Positions 57,781 to 64,000 of a stretch of 64,000 nt of DNA are shown piece by piece; position 1 is the stretch's first letter; every line of letters starts with the position of its first letter. The notes beneath the pieces were generated by a model. It made no database searches. It was not told the origin of the DNA and saw only the letters and a program-made list of their open reading frames with translations. The stretch is from Alteromonas sp. ALT199. GTDB lineage: Bacteria; Pseudomonadota; Gammaproteobacteria; Enterobacterales; Alteromonadaceae. A program made the translations under genes and the position numbers. The stretch spans positions 62,001 to 126,000 of the forward strand of contig NZ_JAHHDX010000084.1 of assembly GCF_018619335.1 (NCBI RefSeq), in the 5' to 3' direction.

Positions 57781-58914
57781 TTAATGAAACTTACTTCTAA
57801 ACCAGCGTCTAAAATCACCGTCCAGCGCTGCGATATTTCTTCCGTATAATCGCTGAATATCGCTCATTGAAAGCTCTTCACAGCCATTTTCGCTTTCTAA
57901 CAGTAAAAGTCGGCTCATAAAATCTTGGTTGTCGCTCATTAGAAAAGCAACGAAAGCCCAACTAGAAGCATAGAATTGATGCGGATCTTGGCGCCAACTA
58001 CTCTCCGTCCCTTCAAAGAGTGTGGTCAATACTAGCGGCTGATTACTTTTAAAATGATTAACCCATGCGCTGTCAGTCAAATTTCCCGGGGTTTCTGAAT
58101 ATTCCGCCATTCCTTCATTCAACCATTTCGCCACTTGGCCATACCAATATCGATTAATGGTATGCATTACCTCATGCGTTATAGTTTGGAGTGTTTCCTT
58201 ATTGTTCCGAATCAAAATGGCAGATTCATTTCTGCCCGAAGAATAAAAGCCTGTGCTTGTGGGTATAGAAAGATTAAAACGCTTGCTATATTTTTCATAC
58301 GCACCCTTATCGCGGAAACTCCTTATGTTAGCTACAACAGGAACCATTGATTCGGTAGGTGTAACAGGCGCAAAAGCATCTAATGCTTCTTGTACTCTTC
58401 CTCGTACCGCGCGCTGAACGTCAAACGGTAAATTATGCGAGAGAAAGTTAAGCGAAATAGCCTCTGGGTTAATTATTTTGGCTACTTGTACTGAAGTATT
58501 ACTGTTCAGTTTCCTAGGAGAGTCACTTATATGCTTAACGCCTTTCCCATCTGTCCATGTATAAATTGTCTTTCTCTCGGGTGGTTTTATCTTGTCTAAA
58601 CATTTATATGCGTGAGGGGCTTCATGCTCACCTATTCGAGAAGTACTTTGTCTATATCTGACTTCAGAATTTGCCTTAGGCTCTAAACTATTTTGGCCAA
58701 TAGAAATTTCTGACTGTGAACGTAAAACATTAGGTATAGAGATTTCTTGATTACTTTTTCCCTGAAGTTTAGCTTCTGTAAGCTCGAATACGAGATGCAG
58801 GAATTGAGGTAGCTTGAAACTATCACGCGCGAAGTATAGAACTCCTAAACTATTAATAACTATCACACTTGCGACTATAAACAACTTAGCGCCAATTCCA
58901 TTTCTGTTTACCAT
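57781..58914 (-). CDS. DUF4124 protein with gluzincin-type (peptidase MA-like) HExxH domain
   Basis: 377 residues. An uncleaved N-terminal membrane helix (about 9-27) anchors it to the inner membrane with the rest in the periplasm. A DUF4124-like segment 'IYTWTDGKGVKHISDSPRK' lies near 117-135. The C-terminal domain has the zinc motif HEVMH (around 245) and, about 20 residues later, 'NEGMAEY' with the third ligand Glu, as in peptidase MA proteins. A zinc metalloprotease acting in the envelope is likely. Its 3' end is 15 bases from the convergent methyltransferase-HNH gene. Confidence 0.78.
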   Translation of the reverse strand: MVNRNGIGAKLFIVASVIVINSLGVLYFARDSFKLPQFLHLVFELTEAKLQGKSNQEISIPNVLRSQSEISIGQNSLEPKANSEVRYRQSTSRIGEHEAPHAYKCLDKIKPPERKTIYTWTDGKGVKHISDSPRKLNSNTSVQVAKIINPEAISLNFLSHNLPFDVQRAVRGRVQEALDAFAPVTPTESMVPVVANIRSFRDKGAYEKYSKRFNLSIPTSTGFYSSGRNESAILIRNNKETLQTITHEVMHTINRYWYGQVAKWLNEGMAEYSETPGNLTDSAWVNHFKSNQPLVLTTLFEGTESSWRQDPHQFYASSWAFVAFLMSDNQDFMSRLLLLESENGCEELSMSDIQRLYGRNIAALDGDFRRWFRSKFH

Positions 58915-59162
58915 GCTAGTCCTTCAACACCGTCATATATCTAGACGTATAATCAGACTACAACATCATTTAAGAAACAAAGTATTAGTTAGAAGAATAG
59001 GTTTGAATTTCGATACATAGTTATAAGATAAAAACACTGACAACTATTCTCCAATCTGAAAAGATCGAGCAATAGGATATCTATATAAACGTAGCTACGA
59101 TACCGTAGTAGCACAACTTAGCTCAATAAAATTGCTCCCCATATAGCTTTTCAAGGATGATA

Positions 59163-59399
59163 ATGAAAAAGGCGTATACTTTACTTCCATTACTACTAAC
59201 AGCTACATATTCGTTGGCTGACTCTGACTTTAACCCTTCTAAATATCGATGCGCAGGCATAGAGCAGCGTATCGACAACATTAACTCAAAAATGCGCGCT
59301 GGTTACAGTACGAGAGAAGGCGAGCAATTAAAAAGCCAACTTCGAAACCTAAAAAAACAACGTTATGAATGCAAAAAGAAAGGGTTCTCAGTTAATTAG
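59163..59399 (+). CDS. Small secreted protein of unknown function
   Basis: 78 residues. Signal peptide 'MKKAYTLLPLLLTATYSLA' (cleavage near 19), then a short charged, helical mature part with two cysteines ('YRCAGIEQRID' and 'YECKKKG') and 'LKSQLRNLKKQR'. This resembles small DUF1090-like periplasmic proteins, without certainty. ATG 59163 has AAGG six bases before it; an ATG two codons earlier overlaps the ribosome site. Confidence 0.65.
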   Translation: MKKAYTLLPLLLTATYSLADSDFNPSKYRCAGIEQRIDNINSKMRAGYSTREGEQLKSQLRNLKKQRYECKKKGFSVN

Positions 59400-59414
59400 A
59401 TAGTAAAGGGACTA

Positions 59415-59452
59415 TTACACCGAACCCATGACCTTTGCCTCCGGAGTGCAAT
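59415..59452 (-). other. tRNA-Arg(CCG)-like fragment
   Basis: On the minus strand, TTGCA-CTCCGGA-GGCAA forms an anticodon arm with loop CTCCGGA (anticodon CCG) and one stem mismatch, followed by AGGTC and ATGGG-TTCG like the variable loop and T-arm start of tRNA-Arg. The T-loop then breaks off (GTGTAAT) and no acceptor stem or CCA is present. It looks like a decayed tRNA piece rather than a working gene. Confidence 0.4.
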
Positions 59453-59642
59453 ACCATGAATTAGCTTTTCATGGGTTAGCCCTCAATCGCCCGATCAAAG
59501 CTTTTATCTTCATCGAACACTTTAAACTCCTTACGCTATGGTTTAGCCACCCGCTTTTTAAATACGGTAATTATTGAAGCTAATTCAGTTTATAATAGCG
59601 GTTAAACAGCTTTTGAATTACATCGACCAACGTGAGTAGAAC

Positions 59643-59891
59643 ATGGCCCATAAAGTACGTTATAAGTTTAAAGGTGTGGCAAAAGAGATAAATTTTTCTT
59701 ACAGCCTCCATCAAAATATGCATGAAGCCGTGGCCGATGCTGAGGGAATAGACCTTTCCCAGTTCCTGCAAACTGAACAGCAGCTTGCCGCTATCAGTAA
59801 AGACAAAAAAACCGTGAGAAATTTCAGAGATACTGAATTTGCAAAAATGGGGTTTTCTGATTTGTACTTCTTAAAAAACGGTCAAGAATGA
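59643..59891 (+). CDS. DUF2960-family small protein
   Basis: 82 residues: 'MAHKVRYKFKGVAKEINFSYSLHQNMHEAVADAEGIDLSQFL' shape at the start and 'VRNFRDTEFAKMGFSDLYF' at the end. This fits the DUF2960 family of small cytosolic proteins found in Vibrio, Shewanella and Alteromonas relatives. Function unknown. Monocistronic; the ribosome site is weak. Confidence 0.75.
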   Translation: MAHKVRYKFKGVAKEINFSYSLHQNMHEAVADAEGIDLSQFLQTEQQLAAISKDKKTVRNFRDTEFAKMGFSDLYFLKNGQE

Positions 59892-60548
59892 TGGTTGCGC
59901 CCTTGCAACAAAGACTATCAAAACAACGCGATGCTTCTACCTTAAAGTCGGTGGAAAAACCGCGCTTAGCCGTAAGATGATGTAGCCACCGATAACCACT
60001 TTACACAATTAACTCTTATGAAGATTTCAGGCGTTGTACATTCCTAATAACGCCACAAACGCCTAAATTCCATCTATCTTTGGCACCAATAATAAACAAC
60101 TGATTAACTTTTAATCGTAATAAATTAACTTTTTTGAGATTTATTTTTAACTCGCTCAATGGGCTACAAGGCCCGTCAATTATGGGTTGTTCGAGTTTAC
60201 GAACCCTTATCAGAACTCAAAAACATCTTGTTTGAATGTGCGCTTGTTAAAAAGGACGCTTAGCAAACATGAATTTCATAGATTCCAGCCTGTCGATGTT
60301 ATGAGGCGAGTTAGCAGTTGCCATAAAACTTACAAAGTGCTGCTTATTCGAGTAAAGCACCCACTCTAAAACATCAACATATACAAGAACTGGAAATAAC
60401 AAATTGTCATTGTACTGCCTGCATAGCATACGCAAAATGCTGCTATAAAACGTGTATGACGAAGATTGTTTCCTAAAAATAATAATTTAATAAGTTACTT
60501 TCAAATGGCTGACATATTGCTCATAAATGAAAGTAAAAGGCTAAACAT
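59892..60548. other. AT-rich 657-base intergenic region before the TonB receptor
   Basis: No convincing gene. Small hairpins include GGGCTACAAGGCCC-type (60162-60175) and GGGTTGTTCGAGTTTACGAACCC (about 60183-60206, imperfect). A 62-codon minus-strand frame (60247-60435) has no ribosome site or family I know. The last 60 bases should contain the receptor promoter. Confidence 0.45.
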
Positions 60549-63275
60549 ATGAAACTAAACCAGCTCAATTTCCGTGTAAAACTTAGTCCCATTTTTGTCG
60601 CTATGGCCGCTGCCAATTTAACTTATTCTTTACCAAGTTTTTCTCAAGAAATCGATAACGAAGCCCCCGTTGTTGAAAAGGAAGAAAACACCGACGATGC
60701 CCCAGATATTGAAGTATTAGAGAGAATTACTGTATCTGCTACCAAACGTGATACAGACCTAATGAACACGCCAGTTGCAATTTCTGCCTTCACCGAAGAG
60801 CAATTGAACAAGATTGGCATTACTAATGTAAAAGATTTGAATAACGTGGTGCCTAATATGAGCATCATGACGGATAGAGAGTCTTCAGCTCCAATCATTA
60901 CCATGCGAGGCGTACGCTCAACCAATACTACTGAGTGGGGAGATCCTGCCGTTGGTGTGCATTATGATGGGATTTATTCACCGCGCCCCCAAGGTGCCCT
61001 TTCGTTAATTTTCGATGTAGAGCGAGTTGAAGCACTACGTGGTCCTCAAGGTACATTATTCGGACGTAACTCTACGGTAGGGAGCTTGAATATCATCTCC
61101 GCAAAACCGAATTTAAATGAGGTAGAAGGCAAAATTGAATTAGAAGCGGGACGATGGAATCAACAAGTCATCAAAGGAGTATTAAATGTTCCTATTTCAG
61201 ATTCATTTGCGTTAAGAGGCTCATTCTTTAAAGAAACAAGAGACTCTAATTTAAACGGTTATTACGACCCTAACCAATGGGATCAGCGTTACCTAGGTCT
61301 TGATACATCACAACTTACGCCCATCAGTGAAGGCATCACTCCAGCGGATCGCGATACTGACAACCGCACCTATTTTAATGACACCTTATATGAACCCATA
61401 AAAGCCGATCCCGCTGATTTTTATAATAACTCAGACCAATATGCTTTCAGGATTTCTGGGCTATATTCCCCAAGTATAGATTTTTCTTGGCAGTTGACTT
61501 TCGAGCGTTATGTTGATCAAGGTGCTGGCACAGCTGCTTCCCGTGATTGTGAGAAGATAAAAGATAGACCTTCTGATGTGAATGGTGGCTCGTGTACCGA
61601 TTTGTGGGGAACGGAGGATAATCATACCGTATATGTAAATGTTCCGGGTAAAGTAGATTTGACCCTAGATAGCTATCGTTCGAGCATTCACTATGACATA
61701 ACCGACGATATTCAGTTTTCCTATTTAGCAGGTTTTCAAAGCCAGGAGCGTTCAGGACAGGTTGATTTAGATCAGGGTATGTATTTCTATGATCAAATAC
61801 TCAAATGGATTGATACGGATTATGACTCTTGGTCCCATGAGTTACAGTTTAAGTCTACGGGTGAAAGCGATTTACAATGGATTGTGGGCTATTTCAATCT
61901 TAAAGAAGATAACTCAATGAACGGCCAATATCATGGGGCAATGGGAGGGGTCTCATGGTGGCTTCAACCATCGCGCACGGTAGAGTCTGAGGCATTTTTT
62001 GCGCAGGGTACTTACGCGTTTACGGATAAGTTGTTTCTAACCCTAGGTGCTAGATATACGGAAGACCAGAAAGAAGATAAAGGTGGCCGAAACCTAGGGT
62101 GTTTCTCAAACGAATGTTATACCGATGTGGCTTGGGGAGAGGTCTGGGATTATATTGATTGGTCAATTCCTTTAGATGAGCAAATTGAGAATACCAGCGC
62201 GGTGCGTGCGAATTTAAATGCACTACCTGTTGATTACTACGACTCGCCTGTTGAAGGGGCTGAAGTAGACAGCGAAAATGACGTAAAACAAAGCTGGTCA
62301 AAAACCACTTGGCGTGTGGGCTTAGATTATCAAGCCACTGCAGATACCCTGTTTTATAGCTATATTGCCAATGGCTTTAAAGGCGGCGGTATTGGCGACA
62401 TTTTAATCAAGCAATCAGATGGTACACGCTTTGATACCAGTTACGATGGTGAAGAAGTGGTGACTTATGAGATTGGTGCCAAAACAACACTGTTAGACGG
62501 CAAGATGAATCTGCGCGCAAATTACTTTTTCAGTGATTATAAAAACCAACAGTTCTCTACTTGGACAATTTACGACACTATCACTGAAATGCAGGAAGAC
62601 CCGCGTACCGGTGAGATGATTGAAATGACCCAAGATTTTGGGACATTTTTAACCCGCAATGCATCTAACTCAAAAATCTCTGGCTTAGAGTTAGAGTTGG
62701 ATTTAGTACCTTGGAAAGGTGGTTTCATTGGCGGTTATTTAACTTTTCTTGATACCGAAATTACATCTGACTATTGGAAAGCTTGGGGCTCAGAACCATC
62801 ACAAGTTTTTGCTAATCCAGACGACGTAGAGATACCAGGAACCCTAGATACGTCTCAGCCTTGGTTTAGGAACCTAAAAGGCAATCAGTTAGCCTACTCC
62901 CCCGAAGTCTCGTTTACATTGAATATCAGTCATACCTTTGAGTTGAGTAACGGTGGGCGAATCATCCCATTCGTTAATATTCATTGGGAAGACGACTCTT
63001 ATACCTCAATCGACAATACCGATAAATGGGATATTCCTGCGGAAGCATTAAACGAAGGGATTGATTTAGATATCTACTCTGATAAACGAGAAGCATGGGC
63101 GATGATTAATGCGAACTTGAAGTACGAGACAGCTGATAGTACTTGGTATATAGAAGGAGGAATTTATAACCTTACCGATGAAGATGTGAATTGGTGGCAA
63201 GGCTATTCTGGTAGTACACCTGTTGCTGGTAAAGCAAGACGTAACTGGAACATTCGAGTTGGATACAACTTTTAA
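60549..63275 (+). CDS. TonB-dependent receptor, probably for a carbohydrate
   Basis: 908 residues. Signal peptide to about residue 34 ('SLPSFSQE'). TonB box-like 'LERITVSATKR', plug ('NTPVAISAFTEEQLNKIG', 'VVPNMSIM', 'TMRGVRSTNT', 'VEALRGPQGTLFGRNSTVGSLNI') and barrel ending 'RNWNIRVGYNF' with terminal Phe. The plug is of the type common in alteromonad polysaccharide loci. The next gene is a FucP-type sugar symporter, which supports oligosaccharide import; the sugar cannot be named. Confidence 0.9.
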   Translation: MKLNQLNFRVKLSPIFVAMAAANLTYSLPSFSQEIDNEAPVVEKEENTDDAPDIEVLERITVSATKRDTDLMNTPVAISAFTEEQLNKIGITNVKDLNNVVPNMSIMTDRESSAPIITMRGVRSTNTTEWGDPAVGVHYDGIYSPRPQGALSLIFDVERVEALRGPQGTLFGRNSTVGSLNIISAKPNLNEVEGKIELEAGRWNQQVIKGVLNVPISDSFALRGSFFKETRDSNLNGYYDPNQWDQRYLGLDTSQLTPISEGITPADRDTDNRTYFNDTLYEPIKADPADFYNNSDQYAFRISGLYSPSIDFSWQLTFERYVDQGAGTAASRDCEKIKDRPSDVNGGSCTDLWGTEDNHTVYVNVPGKVDLTLDSYRSSIHYDITDDIQFSYLAGFQSQERSGQVDLDQGMYFYDQILKWIDTDYDSWSHELQFKSTGESDLQWIVGYFNLKEDNSMNGQYHGAMGGVSWWLQPSRTVESEAFFAQGTYAFTDKLFLTLGARYTEDQKEDKGGRNLGCFSNECYTDVAWGEVWDYIDWSIPLDEQIENTSAVRANLNALPVDYYDSPVEGAEVDSENDVKQSWSKTTWRVGLDYQATADTLFYSYIANGFKGGGIGDILIKQSDGTRFDTSYDGEEVVTYEIGAKTTLLDGKMNLRANYFFSDYKNQQFSTWTIYDTITEMQEDPRTGEMIEMTQDFGTFLTRNASNSKISGLELELDLVPWKGGFIGGYLTFLDTEITSDYWKAWGSEPSQVFANPDDVEIPGTLDTSQPWFRNLKGNQLAYSPEVSFTLNISHTFELSNGGRIIPFVNIHWEDDSYTSIDNTDKWDIPAEALNEGIDLDIYSDKREAWAMINANLKYETADSTWYIEGGIYNLTDEDVNWWQGYSGSTPVAGKARRNWNIRVGYNF

Positions 63276-63310
63276 CTGACAATACCAATTGGTCTTGTTG
63301 ACCGCACAAG

Positions 63311-63349
63311 CAAGGCCTCGTGATATCTCTTCAGATTCGCGAGGCCTTG
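63311..63349 (+). terminator. Inverted repeat between receptor and sugar transporter
   Basis: CAAGGCCTCG and CGAGGCCTTG pair over 10 bp with a 19-base loop. It lacks a T-run, so it may be a weak attenuator or RNA processing site separating the receptor from the MFS gene. Confidence 0.45.
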
Positions 63350-63391
63350 ATCAACGTATTTATCTTGATTTTATATTACCAAGGAAGCGCG

Positions 63392-64000
63392 ATGACAACT
63401 CCTAGTTTTGTTATCAATAGCCAGCACCATACGCAAAACCCTAGTGGGTACGTGTTCCCACTAACGGTGCTCACCTCATTGTTTTTTATGTGGGGTTTTA
63501 TCACCTGTTTAAACGATATACTGATCCCCCATTTAAAAGCAGCATTTAGCTTAAGTTACACCCAAGCAATGTTGGTTCAATTCTGTTTTTTTGGGGCCTA
63601 TTTCATTGTTTCATTACCCGCAGGTAAATTACTGAAACGCATCGGCTATCAAAAAGGGATTGTGGTGGGTTTGGTGATAGCTGCATTAGGCTGTTTACTA
63701 TTTTACCCAGCCGCCTCTAGCCATAGTTACCCTTTATTCCTTTCTGCGTTGTTCGTACTTGCCTCGGGAATCACTATTTTACAAGTCTCAGCAAACCCTT
63801 ATGTGACCTTCCTAGGGCCAACTAAGACTGCGTCTTCGCGTTTAACATTAACTCAAGCATTTAATTCTTTGGGTACGACAATTGCGCCCTATTTGGGGGC
63901 GTTATTTATTCTTAACGAAGCAGTAAGCACAGTTTCAGTTAACCCATCTGCTGAGTCGGTGCAAGGGCCCTATTTAGTGCTGGTGGCATTGTTATTATTG
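63392..64000 (+). CDS. FucP-family MFS sugar:H+ symporter, N-terminal part (truncated by window)
   Basis: 203 codons are open from ATG 63392, with AAGGAAG five bases upstream, to the window edge. The protein starts with a short polar tail and then '[19 protein letters not shown]', the signature of the L-fucose/glucose-galactose permease (FucP/GluP) group. '[27 protein letters not shown]' and '[13 protein letters not shown]' are further family features. Six membrane segments can be seen. It would carry the sugar released from TonB-imported oligomers across the inner membrane. Confidence 0.9.
   Translation, partial: MTTPSFVINSQHHTQNPSGYVFPLTVLTSLFFMWGFITCLNDILIPHLKAAFSLSYTQAMLVQFCFFGAYFIVSLPAGKLLKRIGYQKGIVVGLVIAALGCLLFYPAASSHSYPLFLSALFVLASGITILQVSANPYVTFLGPTKTASSRLTLTQAFNSLGTTIAPYLGALFILNEAVSTVSVNPSAESVQGPYLVLVALLLL

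Noticed and set aside
60247-60435. 62-codon minus-strand gene
   Set aside because: No ribosome site, no neighbours on that strand and no recognisable family; kept as intergenic.

Overview
The window looks like chromosomal DNA of a marine gammaproteobacterium of the Alteromonas group. This is inferred from the conserved gmk-rpoZ-spoT-ridA-trmH-recG order, the hemCDXY cluster, a ThiD-ThiE fusion inside a thiC-thiDE-thiF-thiS-thiG-thiH operon, three large TonB-dependent receptors, a DUF2960-type small protein and moderate GC content. No species can be proved from the sequence alone.

Layout. 1-5.4 kb is an AT-rich accessory island: the 3' end of a cytosine-C5 DNA methyltransferase, a 1005-residue protein with two GHKL (MutL/Hsp90-like and histidine-kinase-like) ATPase domains, a receiver-domain gene broken by a frameshift, and a fossil IS3-type orfA. 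5.5-12.4 kb holds a flavoprotein, an MscS channel and a Fur-box-headed Fe3+ ABC importer operon with an extra helical periplasmic protein. 12.7-20.7 kb is one long minus-strand housekeeping block (peroxiredoxin, rsmJ, recG, trmH, ridA, spoT, rpoZ, gmk). 21-27.2 kb has a thioesterase-like hydrolase, a diguanylate cyclase and hemC-hemD-hemX-hemY. 27.3-34.2 kb is the TPP-riboswitch-controlled thiamine operon.

34.3-42.4 kb carries a ThrE-type exporter behind a promoter-terminator (attenuator-like) leader, the ycjX-ycjF pair (ycjF split into two frames), a metallo-beta-lactamase-fold hydrolase, a LysR regulator divergent from an acyl-CoA dehydrogenase, and a small secreted protein. 42.6-52.8 kb has two TonB receptors (one with a Fur box) and the HlyD-RbbA-YhhJ type ABC-2 export operon. 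53-60 kb is a second accessory stretch: two related SAM methyltransferases, the second fused to an HNH nuclease-like C-terminus, a membrane PilZ protein, a DUF4124/gluzincin peptidase-like protein, small ORFs and a tRNA-Arg-like fragment. The right end (60.5-64 kb) starts a sugar-uptake locus: a TonB receptor followed by a FucP-type MFS symporter that runs off the window.

Themes. Iron uptake is spread over at least two Fur-box sites (near 12.4 and 47.87 kb). Thiamine synthesis is complete from HMP and thiazole formation to thiamine phosphate, using ThiH rather than ThiO. The best candidates for undescribed biology are the GHKL/receiver module next to the DNA methyltransferase and the methyltransferase-HNH fusion with its stand-alone paralogue.
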